Source: JAJXZJ01 sp050012855 (lineage in GTDB: Bacteria; Verrucomicrobiota; Verrucomicrobiia; Limisphaerales; J093). From it: 64,000 nt of DNA. A model generated the notes under the pieces. It saw nothing but the letters and a program-made list of their open reading frames with translations, had not been told where the DNA came from and searched no databases. The stretch lies in contig JBEKGJ010000014.1 in assembly GCA_050012855.1 (NCBI GenBank), positions 27,431 to 91,430 on the forward strand, read 5' to 3'. Shown one piece after another: positions 34,496-43,898 of this stretch. How positions within the stretch are numbered: position 1 is the stretch's first letter; each line of letters starts with the position of its first letter. The position numbers and the translations under genes are program-made.

Positions 34496-35290
34496 ATGAA
34501 ATACACCTACTCCGAACTCGCCAGGATGATTGACCACTCGCTCCTGCATCCGACGCTGACGGACCAGGAACTGGAGGCCGGCTGCAAAGTTGCTGCGAAA
34601 TACGGCGTCGCCTCGGTCTGCATCAAGCCCTACGCCGTCAAGCGCGCCGTCGAACTGTTGCGCGGGAGCGGCGTGCGCGTCGGCTGCGTGATCGGCTTTC
34701 CGCATGGCAACGCCTGCACCGAGTCGAAACGCTACGAGACCGAGCTGGCCTGCCGCGACGGCGCGGTCGAGATTGACATGGTCATCAACCTCGGCAAGGC
34801 GCTGAGCGGCGACTGGGAATACGTGGAGCGTGATGTCAAAGCCGTCGGCGACGAGGCGCACCGGCATGGCGGGAAAGTGAAGGTGATTTTCGAGAACGAT
34901 TATCTCACCAAGGGCGGAGCGGGGCTGGGCAGCGATGATTTCAAGCGCCAGCTCTGCCAGCTTTGCGAGCGCGCCGGCGCCGACTGGGTGAAGACCTCGA
35001 CTGGCTACGGCTTCGTGAAGCAGCCCGACGGCAGCTACAATTACCAAGGCGCCACCGAGCATGACCTCGCGCTGATGAGAGCGAGCGTCTCGGCCAAAGT
35101 CCAGGTCAAGGCTGCCGGGGGCGTCCGCGATCTCGACGGCCTCATCAAGGTCCGCGACCTCGGCGCCTCCCGTTGCGGCGCGACCGCCACGGCGGCGATG
35201 CTGGACGAATACCGGCGTCGGGCGGCGGCCGAGGAAGCCGGCGTGCCGGCGGCCGGCCAGCCGGGTTCCATCGGGTCCGGCGGATACTGA
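34496..35290 (+). CDS. deoC: Deoxyribose-phosphate aldolase
   Basis: This is a 264-residue class I aldolase that splits 2-deoxyribose 5-phosphate into acetaldehyde and glyceraldehyde 3-phosphate. The Schiff-base lysine lies in DWVKTSTGYG, the assisting lysine in QVKAAGGVRD, and the conserved Asp in EIDMVINLGKAL. The Ala/Gly-rich last 20 residues exceed the core. DeoC homologues also occur in deoxysugar pathways of this superphylum, where lactaldehyde chemistry is involved, so the substrate may not be deoxyribose phosphate here. The ATG at 34496 matches the family start. Confidence 0.92.
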   Translation: MKYTYSELARMIDHSLLHPTLTDQELEAGCKVAAKYGVASVCIKPYAVKRAVELLRGSGVRVGCVIGFPHGNACTESKRYETELACRDGAVEIDMVINLGKALSGDWEYVERDVKAVGDEAHRHGGKVKVIFENDYLTKGGAGLGSDDFKRQLCQLCERAGADWVKTSTGYGFVKQPDGSYNYQGATEHDLALMRASVSAKVQVKAAGGVRDLDGLIKVRDLGASRCGATATAAMLDEYRRRAAAEEAGVPAAGQPGSIGSGGY

Positions 35291-35743
35291 GTTGACCTTC
35301 TCTCATGACCAGGCTTCGGCAGGCCATTCAGGGGAACATGGCAACGACGAGGCGTGTGCGGTTGGCCGGCAAGCTGACACGTGAGTTGCGGCCGATTCCC
35401 GGGGATTTGCCGGGGACAGCGATTTCGGAAACCTGGAGGCGGACCTGCCTTGGGAACTGTGGTTTCAGAGCGGGTGACGCCCTTGGGGGGCAGGGTTTTC
35501 AGGCCGTTGCTCCTTGACAGACTGGCGGTAGAGATCAGGGAAATGGGGAACAGGGGAGTGTCGTCTCTGGCCGCGGTGAAGGGAACTGCCTTAACCGAGC
35601 AATCCAATCTGGCGCCGGAGTTTTCCCCGGGGTGCGGCCCCAGACGCGAGGAAGGGCTCACGTTCCGAAATTGCTGGGGGCTGCGTTGACCAGTTGCCCC
35701 GCGGGGCGGCTTTGTGTATGGTGCGCGCTTCGATTGGATTGTG
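35291..35743. other. Intergenic region between deoC and grpE
   Basis: No convincing gene was found. Open frames are short, with no ribosome binding site or family match. There is no CIRCE element (TTAGCACTC-N9-GAGTGCTAA) ahead of grpE. The G-rich tract at 35488-35496 and the hairpin-like CCCCGCGGGGC at 35697-35707 lie near the expected grpE promoter, but no firm -35/-10 pair could be fixed. Confidence 0.5.
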
Positions 35744-36379
35744 ATGAGCAAAACGAAATCAACAACCGATTCTGATAAGGTCGGTTCGCCGGCCGCGGGG
35801 CCAACCCCGTCAGCCGGGGAAACAACGCTGACCGCCGAGGTAACTCCGGCGCCGGGCACCGAGGCCGGGAACGCATCCCTCCCACCGTTGACGCCGGAAG
35901 AGATCGCCGGCTTGAAGGCGAAGGCGGCGAAGGCGGACGAGAACTGGGACCGCTACCTGCGCGCCGTGGCGGAGCTGGACAATTTCAAAAAGCGGGCCGC
36001 CCGCGAGCGCCAGGAAGCGGCCCGGACCGCGAACGAAGCCCTGCTGCAGAAGCTGATCCCGGTGCTGGACCATCTTGACATGGCCCTCGCCGCCGCCGAC
36101 AACGCCTCGAGCCCGGTGGCCGATTCCCTGAAGACCGGGTTCACGATGGTCGGCAGCCAGTTGCGCAGCCTCCTCGCGGAGGCAGGCTTGGAGGAAATCG
36201 AGGCCGCGGGTCAGAAGTTCGATCCGCAATTGCACGAGGCGGTGGCCCACGAGGAATCCGCTGACGTTGCCGAGGGCGGCGTCCTGCAGCAAGTGCGCAA
36301 GGGTTACCGTCTCCGCGACCGCCTGCTGCGGCCGGCCACGGTGGTGGTAGCCAGGAAACCATCTGTCCCGGCGGCCTAG
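35744..36379 (+). CDS. grpE: Nucleotide exchange factor GrpE
   Basis: This is a 211-residue protein. A disordered acidic N-terminus (about 60 residues) precedes the long dimerisation helix (ENWDRYLRAVAELDNFKKRA) and the beta domain with the family signature near the end (GVLQQVRKGYRLRDRLLRPA). It releases ADP from DnaK. No dnaK is seen in this window, but dnaJ follows 25 bases later, so the pair is an operon. The ATG at 35744 is preferred over the one at 35714, which adds unrelated residues. Confidence 0.96.
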   Translation: MSKTKSTTDSDKVGSPAAGPTPSAGETTLTAEVTPAPGTEAGNASLPPLTPEEIAGLKAKAAKADENWDRYLRAVAELDNFKKRAARERQEAARTANEALLQKLIPVLDHLDMALAAADNASSPVADSLKTGFTMVGSQLRSLLAEAGLEEIEAAGQKFDPQLHEAVAHEESADVAEGGVLQQVRKGYRLRDRLLRPATVVVARKPSVPAA

Positions 36380-36404
36380 TCCCGCCCCAACCTTTCAACT
36401 GCCG

Positions 36405-37571
36405 ATGGCCAAGCGCGATTATTACGAGGTTCTCGGGGTGGAGCGGAACGCGAGCGACGAGGAGATCAAGAAGTCCTATCGCAAGCTCGCGTTGAAGTAC
36501 CACCCGGACCGAAACCCAGGCGACAAAGCCGCCGAGGAAAAATTCAAGGAATTGGGCGAGGCCTACGAGGTGCTCAATGACGCCCAGAAACGGGCGGCCT
36601 ATGACCAATATGGCCATGCGGCATTCGACCCGCGGACCCGGGCCGGAGCGGCGGGCGCGCGCGGCGAATGGAGCGGCGGCTTCCACGATCCCTTCGACAT
36701 TTTCCGCGAGGTCTTCGGCGCCGGGAGCGGTCGGGGCGGCTCGATCTTCGACGAATTCTTCGGCGGCGAATCGCGCGGCCACCCGCCCGGAGGCGAGCGC
36801 GGGGCGGATTTGCGGTTCGACCTCGAGATTGAATTTACCGAGGCCGCCTTGGGTTGCGAGAAGGAGATCACCGTGAACAAGGCCGAGGTGTGTGAAGTCT
36901 GCCATGGCAGCGGTGCGGAGAAAGGCTCCGGCACGAAGACGTGTTCGACCTGTCAGGGCCGCGGCCAGGTGGATCAGGTGTTGGGCGGGTTCCTGCGCGT
37001 CCGGCAAAGCTGCCCACGCTGCGAGGGTGCCGGCCGCATTGTCGAGAAACCCTGTCGCACCTGCCGGGGCACCGGTCGCACTGAACGGCCTTCGCAAATT
37101 CCCGTCCGCATTCCGGCCGGCGTGGATGATGGCACCCGCCTGCGGCTCACCGGCAAGGGGGAGTCCGGCGTGCGCGGCGCTCCGTCAGGTGACCTCTACG
37201 TTGTGCTGCATGTGCGAGCCCACGACATCTTTCAACGGGAGGGCGACGACCTGGTCTGCGAAGTGCCCATCAGCTTTGTGCACGCCGCCCTGGGGGCGGA
37301 GGTGGCGGTGCCGACCCTGGAAGGCTCCGCGCACATCAAGATTCCCGCCGGGACACAGAACGGGACGATCTTCCGCCTGAAGGGCAAGGGCATTCGCAAT
37401 GTTCAGGGGCATGGTCACGGCGATCTCCACGTGCGCGTGCTGGTCGAGGTTCCCACCCGGTTGAACGGCACCCAGCGGGCGAAACTGGAGGAATTCGCGG
37501 CGACCTGCGACGCCAGCGTCAACCCGCGCACCAAGAGTTTTTTCGAGAAGGCCAGGGAATTCTTCAGTTGA
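36405..37571 (+). CDS. dnaJ: Chaperone protein DnaJ
   Basis: This is a 388-residue protein with full type I layout. The J-domain has the HPD motif (KYHPDRNPGD) and is followed by a Gly-rich segment (about 80-130). The zinc-binding region carries four CxxCxGxG-type repeats (CEVCHGSG, CSTCQGRG, CPRCEGAG, CRTCRGTG), and the C-terminal substrate-binding domains follow. It stimulates DnaK ATPase. It is co-transcribed with grpE. Confidence 0.98.
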   Translation: MAKRDYYEVLGVERNASDEEIKKSYRKLALKYHPDRNPGDKAAEEKFKELGEAYEVLNDAQKRAAYDQYGHAAFDPRTRAGAAGARGEWSGGFHDPFDIFREVFGAGSGRGGSIFDEFFGGESRGHPPGGERGADLRFDLEIEFTEAALGCEKEITVNKAEVCEVCHGSGAEKGSGTKTCSTCQGRGQVDQVLGGFLRVRQSCPRCEGAGRIVEKPCRTCRGTGRTERPSQIPVRIPAGVDDGTRLRLTGKGESGVRGAPSGDLYVVLHVRAHDIFQREGDDLVCEVPISFVHAALGAEVAVPTLEGSAHIKIPAGTQNGTIFRLKGKGIRNVQGHGHGDLHVRVLVEVPTRLNGTQRAKLEEFAATCDASVNPRTKSFFEKAREFFS

Positions 37572-37613
37572 TTGCGCCGGCCGGCGTTGCCGGCCAATCG
37601 CACCTCACGAATC

Positions 37614-38369
37614 ATGCACCGTTTCTATCTGCCGCCTTCACACTGCCAGGACAACACGATCGCGCTCACGGGCCCGGAGGCGCACCACGCGCTCCATGTG
37701 CTCCGCATCGGCCCCGGAGAACGCGTGGTCGTGCTCGATGGCGCCGGGCACGAGCTGTTGTGCGACGTGCGGGACACGGCCGGCGGCCGGGTGGAACTCG
37801 CCGTGCAGCAGCGAAACCTGCTGACGTCGCTGCCCTGCCGGCTGACGTTGATCCAGGCGGTGACCAAGCCGAAGAGCATGGAGATCATCGTGCAGAAGGC
37901 CACCGAATTGGGCGCCAGGCGGCTCGTGCCGGTGCTGTCCGAGCGGAGCGTTGCCCAGCTCGAAGGCGAGGCGGCTGAACGGAAAACCGAGAAGTGGCGG
38001 ACCATCGCGATCGAAGCGATCAAACAATGCGGGTCGCCGTGGTTGCCGGCGATCGAGGAACCGGTCAAGCCGGGTGTGTTCCTGGCGCGCGGCGAGAGCT
38101 TCGATCTGGCGCTGCTGGCATCACTGCAACCGGGCAGCCGCCACCCACGCGAGGTTTTGAAGGCTTATCACGCCGAGCACGGCCGGCCGCCGCGACAGAT
38201 CGCGGTGTGGGTTGGGCCGGAAGGGGATTTCACCCCGGCGGAACTGGGCGCGATCCGCGGCTCCGGGGCGCAGGCGATCACGCTTGGGCCATTGGTGCTC
38301 CGCAGCGAAACCGCCGCCATTTACTGCCTGTCCTTTCTCAGCTACGAACTCCAGGCGCCGCCTGATTGA
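37614..38369 (+). CDS. rsmE: 16S rRNA (uracil1498-N3)-methyltransferase RsmE
   Basis: This is a 251-residue SPOUT-class methyltransferase. An N-terminal PUA-like part (ALTGPEAHHALHVLRIGPGE) precedes the knotted SAM site (IAVWVGPEGDFTPAEL, then LGPLVLRSETAAI). It methylates U1498 of 16S rRNA. The motif KPKSMEIIVQKATELGA is typical. It starts 42 bases after dnaJ, a frequent order in bacteria (dnaJ followed by rsmE). Confidence 0.96.
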   Translation: MHRFYLPPSHCQDNTIALTGPEAHHALHVLRIGPGERVVVLDGAGHELLCDVRDTAGGRVELAVQQRNLLTSLPCRLTLIQAVTKPKSMEIIVQKATELGARRLVPVLSERSVAQLEGEAAERKTEKWRTIAIEAIKQCGSPWLPAIEEPVKPGVFLARGESFDLALLASLQPGSRHPREVLKAYHAEHGRPPRQIAVWVGPEGDFTPAELGAIRGSGAQAITLGPLVLRSETAAIYCLSFLSYELQAPPD

Positions 38370-38465
38370 TCGCGGTTGGCAATTTACCTCCGGACAGCCG
38401 GAAGGTCCCCTGCGCATCCGGCAGGTGAACCGGATTGAGGATCCGCGGTCAGTCCGCGGGGCGGA

Positions 38466-39632
38466 CTAACCGCCGAGCGTCTGCCACTGGCTTTCCTGCG
38501 CCTGCCGGGCGGCCACCAGCGCGCCCTTCGCCACGTGTTGCTTGTAGTTCTCGCCCACGGTCAACACGCGCGGTTTCTCGTAGCCCTCCTCGGTCAGCAA
38601 GCGCTGCAGCTCGGTGTCGAGATTCCGAATCCGGCTGCCGCCCCCGGTGAGAATGATGTTCTGCATCAGTTCCGCCACTGTGTCGTTCGAGGTCCGGCCA
38701 ATGGCCGTCTTCACGCATTCGAGAATCTCCAGCAGGAGCGGCTGACTCGCGGCGGCCATCGCCTCGGTCAGGTCCAGTTTCCGCGCCTTGCCGCCGATCA
38801 CGACGCTGACGCTGATCGGCAACTCGGGTTTGCCCACGAACGAGTACTGCTCCTTCAGCTCGCGGACCCGGGCGAGCGAGAGATTGACCTCGGGATGGGC
38901 GCGACGGATGCCCTCCTGCAGGAGCACGTCCACTTTGTCGCCGGCGAACGCGATGCTGATCTGATCGTCCGCCGTTGGAAAGTAGCCTTGCACCAGGCAC
39001 ACGTCCGTGGTGCCCGCGCCGCTGTCCACGAACAGCGAGTTGCGCACCGGATCGAGATACGCGGGATCGGCCAGCCGCGACTCGTCACGGAAGCCGAGCG
39101 CGGCGAGGAACGGCTCGGGGATGAGCATGGCCTTGTGGAACGAGCCGGTCAGCGCCTGGGCCAGGTGCTCGCGGGCCGAACGATCGGCGCTGGCGGGCAC
39201 GCCGGCGACCACGCGCAATTCCATGCCGGCGGGGGCCGGGATCAGGGAGCGGAGGTGCCGGACAAAATCCTGCGCCGCGGCCATGTCGTCCACGACGCCG
39301 TTGACGAGCGGCGAAACCATGCGGAGGTAGAGCCGGTTCTTCACCGCCGGCTGGCCGTAGAGCACCTTGGCGTTGCCCGGCAGGAGGTTTTCGACGATGC
39401 CCTCCTTCGCATAGCCGACCACGCTGGGCACGATGACGTCCACCAGCAGTTCGGCGGCGCCGGGGCTGATGGTTTTGAGGCAGGTGGCGTTGGTCCCCAG
39501 ATCGAGACCGACCAGCAGGGCGTCGCCTTTCGTGGCCTTGGCGGCGAGGTCGGAGGCGGGCAGGGGATTGACCTTGCGTTGGATTTCCCGGGCCGTTTCG
39601 GCGGTCAGCGGGGCGACGAACGTGGTGCGCAT
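38466..39632 (-). CDS. Actin-like ATPase of the MamK/MreB type
   Basis: This is a 388-residue protein with the actin-fold nucleotide motifs: phosphate 1 LVGLDLGTNATCL near residue 40, phosphate 2 LFVDSGAGTTDVCL near 195 and the adenosine motif IILTGGGSRI near 325. The N-terminal piece VVGYAKEGIVENLLPG resembles MamK, the filament protein of magnetosome chains, more than MreB (it lacks the usual MreB start). MamK-like proteins occur in non-magnetotactic members of this superphylum, where their role is unknown; filament formation is expected from the family. It is single and faces away from rsmE. Confidence 0.82.
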   Translation of the reverse strand: MRTTFVAPLTAETAREIQRKVNPLPASDLAAKATKGDALLVGLDLGTNATCLKTISPGAAELLVDVIVPSVVGYAKEGIVENLLPGNAKVLYGQPAVKNRLYLRMVSPLVNGVVDDMAAAQDFVRHLRSLIPAPAGMELRVVAGVPASADRSAREHLAQALTGSFHKAMLIPEPFLAALGFRDESRLADPAYLDPVRNSLFVDSGAGTTDVCLVQGYFPTADDQISIAFAGDKVDVLLQEGIRRAHPEVNLSLARVRELKEQYSFVGKPELPISVSVVIGGKARKLDLTEAMAAASQPLLLEILECVKTAIGRTSNDTVAELMQNIILTGGGSRIRNLDTELQRLLTEEGYEKPRVLTVGENYKQHVAKGALVAARQAQESQWQTLGG

Positions 39633-39784
39633 GAAATTTTGAATGTTTACCGGCTGTTCAAACCGGCGGCGACCGACACGTGCCGCCGGCGATGTGCTGG
39701 CAGTCTGGACTGGCGGGCGTGAAATGCAAGCGCGCGTGATGTGCCATTGACAGCGTGGGCGTCGCGATTAGGATTGGGGGCGTC

Positions 39785-39858
39785 GCGGGTGTAGCTCAGT
39801 GGTAGAGCTCCAGCCTTCCAAGCTGGCCATGTGGGTTCGATTCCCATCACCCGCTCCA
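39785..39858 (+). tRNA. tRNA-Gly (anticodon UCC), 3' CCA encoded
   Basis: The acceptor stem GCGGGTG pairs with CACCCGC, the anticodon stem CCAGC/GCTGG encloses loop CTTCCAA (anticodon TCC), the T-arm is GTGGGTTCGATTCCCAT, the discriminator is T39855 and CCA is encoded. It reads GGA codons (and GGG by wobble). The next tRNA begins five bases after it, so the two are transcribed together. Confidence 0.97.
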
Positions 39859-39863
39859 GCGCG

Positions 39864-40373
<510 letters not shown>

Positions 40374-40375
<2 letters not shown>

Positions 40376-40543
40376 GTTCTCGGCTCGGTCCTCCTCGCAA
40401 ACATCGTCCCAGTCACCCTTGGCATGACGGGCGAGGGCCTCGGCGATGTCCGCCCGATTGAGTTGCCCGTAGGCCGGCGTGGTGACGTAGAGGTCACCGA
40501 GCGGGAGACGGGTTGGTCCGGGCAGGTAGTAGGGAGTAGTCAT
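40374..40543 (-). pseudogene. Truncated 'plasmid-related' small protein, fused at its 3' end to the recombinase relic
   Basis: From ATG at 40543 the frame begins with GDLYVTTPAYGQLNRADIAE and ARHAKGDWDDVCEEDRAENE, the recognisable N-terminal two thirds of a small protein family common on plasmids and islands (often mis-annotated as a restriction subunit; typical core TPGA...LLxRHxxGDWGD...ED...NE). The expected continuation (RLLSAY...WVITEADRS) is missing. Immediately after ENE the sequence becomes recombinase. This is a deletion junction between two genes of a lost element. Confidence 0.7.
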
Positions 40544-40565
40544 TCGACTTTAGTTGGGCTGATAA

Positions 40566-41107
40566 TCAGGACTGCGACTGTCGGCCCGGCCGGCCAAACC
40601 GCGTCGGCGGCTTTGGCCCTTGCGGGATAACCTGGGCACCTTTCTGCCCGGCGGTGATGCCGTTGCGGTAGCTTTCGAGGATTTTCTCCGAAATCCGTCT
40701 GACGATGGCGCCGGTGTCCTCCGCTCCATTGAGCCGTCACGGACTCAGAAACGGCGGGCCCGGGTAGCTCCATAGGCTCAGGAAACTCCGTTGACAGAGT
40801 TTGCCCAGATACCGTTCGGCCGGTGTGACGGGCACCGCCTTCTCAACCGGCTGGTGAGGATCTTCCGGGGTCGAGGTGTGTGAACTACTGCCCATAGGGT
40901 GACCGACGCCATGACCCTGCGCCCACCGGTATCCTTTGGCAACACATCAGCACGGTCGGCCTCGCCTCTGGCTTCAAACCAGCGGAACTTCGCTCCCAAC
41001 TCGTACAACCACGGTGCTAGCTTGGTAATCGTCGCTCGGTTGGAATCGGTCGTTGAACCTTCTTTGAACTTTCTTCCCACTCAACCCGACGTACAAGATG
41101 ACGGCGA
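40566..41107. other. Decayed element DNA without an intact gene
   Basis: On the minus strand an open stretch from about 40737 to a stop at 40566 encodes a protein-like piece (VRRISEKILESYRNGITAGQ) without a start codon, probably another gene fragment of the lost tRNA-Ser element. Beyond it, 40778-41080 shows an open frame on the minus strand without family resemblance. No intact gene is supported here. The promoter of the sigma factor gene must lie near 41050-41115. Confidence 0.5.
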
Positions 41108-41116
41108 TTGAAGACC

Positions 41117-41611
41117 ATGGACAACACCGGTGATCGCGGCCGCCTGATGGAGAACATTTACCGTGAAATCGGGCCGGAGTTGCTGGCGTACTTCCAGCGG
41201 CACCATGGCAGTCCACAGACGGCGGAGGATTTGTTACAGGAAACTTTTGCTGCCGTGATGAAAAATCCGGACCAACTTTTGCGGGCCGACTCGCCCCGGG
41301 CTTACTTGTTTGGGGTGGCGCGGAATTTGAGCGCGGAAACGTACCGGCGCTCCCATCCGACGGAAGAACTGCCCGCAGAGCCACGAATAGATGATGAGGA
41401 ACCAGCGGACCCGAGGTTGGAGGTGATGCGCGAAGCCATCGTGCGGCTTAACGCGGACTCACGGCAGGTTCTGGAATTGCGCCTTCACCGGGAGCTTTCT
41501 TACGAGGAAATGGCCGCGGCTCTGGGCGTGCCGATCGGCACCGCCAGATCGCGGCTGCATCATGCGGTCCGGCAACTGCGAGAACATTTGAAAAATAGTG
41601 ATTATGAATAA
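41117..41611 (+). CDS. ECF-type RNA polymerase sigma factor
   Basis: This is a 164-residue protein. Region 2 is ELLAYFQRHHGSPQTAEDLLQETF with ARNLSAETYRR. Region 4 follows after a linker (LHRELSYEEMAAALGVPIGT, ARSRLHHAVRQLREHL), a complete extracytoplasmic-function sigma factor. It directs polymerase to a small stress or envelope regulon. The ATG at 41117 is preferred over the in-frame TTG at 41108. The next gene overlaps it by eight bases and encodes its likely anti-sigma factor. Confidence 0.93.
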   Translation: MDNTGDRGRLMENIYREIGPELLAYFQRHHGSPQTAEDLLQETFAAVMKNPDQLLRADSPRAYLFGVARNLSAETYRRSHPTEELPAEPRIDDEEPADPRLEVMREAIVRLNADSRQVLELRLHRELSYEEMAAALGVPIGTARSRLHHAVRQLREHLKNSDYE

Positions 41612-42071
41612 TGAAGTTTTGGAAAGACTGTTGATTGACCGCTCGGCGGGTGAATTACCGCCCGACGTGGAAGAGTTGCTGGAGGCCCATCTTCTGGAAA
41701 ATCCGCCGGCAAGGAAAGAAGCGGTGCAAATCGGCGAGACCCTGCGCTTGGCGCGGCTGGCGCTGGCAGGCCAACCGGCGGTCCCGTTGCCCGTGCTACA
41801 GCCAGCCTGGCATGTCCCCAACTGGGCTTGGCGTATGGCGGCATGTTTCGTATGCGGTCTTTCGCTTGGAATCTTCGCTATGCGCGGCAGGAATGAACCG
41901 CTCTGCATCACCGCCTCCATTCCTGGTCACGAGATGGCCGCGATAACGACGGCGGATGAATCAGGCATCTGGTCCGCCCGCCGTTTTCGGGACGGTTTGT
42001 CATCGGTCACAGTGAAAGCTGAAGACCGGATTATTTGGAGATCACCCGTTAGAAAACCTGAGATGTTCTGA
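41604..42071 (+). CDS. Putative membrane anti-sigma factor
   Basis: This is a 155-residue protein. The cytoplasmic N-terminal 75 residues are acidic and helical (LLIDRSAGELPPDVEELLEA), matching zinc-less anti-sigma domains. One transmembrane helix follows (MAACFVCGLSLGIFAM) and then an extracytoplasmic tail. It overlaps the sigma gene by eight bases, which indicates coupled translation, and is expected to sequester that sigma factor at the membrane. Assignment rests on context and topology. Confidence 0.8.
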   Translation: MNNEVLERLLIDRSAGELPPDVEELLEAHLLENPPARKEAVQIGETLRLARLALAGQPAVPLPVLQPAWHVPNWAWRMAACFVCGLSLGIFAMRGRNEPLCITASIPGHEMAAITTADESGIWSARRFRDGLSSVTVKAEDRIIWRSPVRKPEMF

Positions 42072-42079
42072 AAACGATT

Positions 42080-43432
42080 ATGAAAAGGATGAAATCAAAT
42101 GGTTCATTGCCCTTCCTCGCCGTGACGTTCGTGTGTCTCCTGATAACCGGATGCGCTCCCCGGCGGATTGCCTGGTCACCGGACGGAGCACACGCGGCCA
42201 TTTTCGCGGGCGATGGGTTGCATTTGTGCGGGCCGGATGGCGCGCTCTCCGAAATCGTCCTGCACGGCGAAGGAATGGCCGAATGGTTTCCAGATTCTCA
42301 CCGGCTGGCGATAGTGTCCGAGGTCGGAAAACAGTCCTGGAAGGATTTGGAGAAAGTCATTTCGCCCGAAGAGCGCGAACGTGTCGTGGAAGGCGGGAAA
42401 GCCCTTCTGGATCAATTTAAAGCGGGGCGCAATTTAACCAGCGCCCTCAAAACCCTGAACGGCCTGGGTGAGTATGAAAAAAACGCCGTGGCGGTGTATC
42501 TCGCGCAAAACGAAGGAACCAAAGAACAAGCCGGGACCAACTGGGACAATTTGCGGCAAAAAGAAGCGAGCATGATCCAAATCCGCATCGGCACGCTGGA
42601 GGAGGGAAAGTTGGCGCTTGGCCCGCCGCTGCTCAACAGCCTTCGAAAGGTTTTCGACATTCGCGTCGCTCCCACCGGAACGGCTATCGCGTTCACGGCT
42701 GAAGGCAACAGAGAACGTGAGTTGCAGCTTTTGGTGCTTCCGGCCGACGGCTCCGCTCCGCCACAGTTGGTGGCCAAAAACACGGCCGTTTGTTCCGATT
42801 GGTCAGTTGACGGCCATTCACTCGTGTATATCCGCGCCATCAATACGCCCCCAAGCGACGATCAAATCAGCCTGGCCTCGCTCACTCGGCGCGGTATCCT
42901 CAACGCTGCGGGCAAAATCCAAATTCAAACAAGGGCCGACGATCTCGCCGGTCTGCTCTTCGCTGCCGGCAACAAAGTCCGCTGTTTAAGCGACGGACGC
43001 ATCGTTTTTGTCTCGGCGGACATCCATCTCCCCTGCACCGCTTTGGACATGCCCCAGCAGCCCCAACTCTTTGCCTTGGATCCTGAACGGCAGGTCAGCG
43101 TGATTCCGCTGATCCCGAGAAGCGTGCAAGGAGGCCTGCCCGCCAAACCAGCCTTTTATGAGATCAGTCCCGACGGCAAACGCGTCGCCGTCTTCGCGAA
43201 CGATGGTGCTGTGGTGGTTTTGACCCTGGCCACGGGAGCGATGGACACCGTGCAAGCCGCGGGAAGCGTTGACACGGCGTCCGCGCCGGCCTGGCGTTCG
43301 GCCAGTGAGTTGTGCTTCATTTCCACCACCAACGGTCAACCGGCACAAGTGGCCCTTTGGAATAGCGGAACGACTCGGGTGTTGAGCGCCAACTGGCCGG
43401 CGGAAGCCAGAAATGGATTTTTGGACAAATGA
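42080..43432 (+). CDS. TolB/WD40-like beta-propeller lipoprotein
   Basis: This is a 450-residue protein with a lipoprotein signal (FLAVTFVCLLITGCAP, Cys at about residue 25). Several TolB-type blades are recognisable (RIAWSPDGAHAAIFAGDG, FDIRVAPTGTAIAFTAEG, YEISPDGKRVAVFANDG). A helical insertion lies at about residues 90-165. It starts eight bases after the anti-sigma gene and is therefore the third member of this operon. It may be the envelope-side sensor or effector that feeds the sigma/anti-sigma pair, which is an inference. Confidence 0.82.
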   Translation: MKRMKSNGSLPFLAVTFVCLLITGCAPRRIAWSPDGAHAAIFAGDGLHLCGPDGALSEIVLHGEGMAEWFPDSHRLAIVSEVGKQSWKDLEKVISPEERERVVEGGKALLDQFKAGRNLTSALKTLNGLGEYEKNAVAVYLAQNEGTKEQAGTNWDNLRQKEASMIQIRIGTLEEGKLALGPPLLNSLRKVFDIRVAPTGTAIAFTAEGNRERELQLLVLPADGSAPPQLVAKNTAVCSDWSVDGHSLVYIRAINTPPSDDQISLASLTRRGILNAAGKIQIQTRADDLAGLLFAAGNKVRCLSDGRIVFVSADIHLPCTALDMPQQPQLFALDPERQVSVIPLIPRSVQGGLPAKPAFYEISPDGKRVAVFANDGAVVVLTLATGAMDTVQAAGSVDTASAPAWRSASELCFISTTNGQPAQVALWNSGTTRVLSANWPAEARNGFLDK

Positions 43433-43898
43433 GAACCCATTAAGCCCGCCTTGGCGCGAATGACAACCCCGCAATTCCCGCCATGGTGCTTCCCCCGGTC
43501 GGCTCGCGGTTGCCACTCGTGGAAAACGAGTGTGCCGGCTTGGAAAAAGGCTCTGCGCCGCGCGCCAGTTTGCGTCCAGCGTGGCTTGAAAGCTCTGCCC
43601 CATGCCCTCCATGCGCGGTTTCCGTGTGGCTTTTCGCGCACCGTTGCGGCCTACGCGCGACGATCCGGGGCGAGGGATGTGGACCGCAGCGGTATTTTCC
43701 CCGCGCGTCAGAGAGGCGTTTGGAGCGTGCGAGCCACCGTGGCGCGCTGCGGGAAGTACAGAACACGAGGGAACTCCGCCGGTCTTCCTGGGCACCGCCG
43801 GAAATGGTCGCGTGAGCTTCCGGGGCCGGTCTTGTCTGATCAGAAGACGGCATGATGGCGGAGACCGGAGCGAACCGCCGCGCCGGAACGATGGGCTT
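43433..43898. other. Intergenic region with a fragment of the dispersed repeat
   Basis: There is no gene in this stretch. The section 43635-43674 (GCGCACCGTTGCGGCCTACG and the following bases) matches the centre of the repeats at 19967-20194 and 24510-24743. The rest shows no recognisable element. Confidence 0.6.

Noticed and set aside
35600..35743. CIRCE heat-shock operator upstream of grpE
   Set aside because: I looked for TTAGCACTC and its inverted partner on both strands and did not find them.
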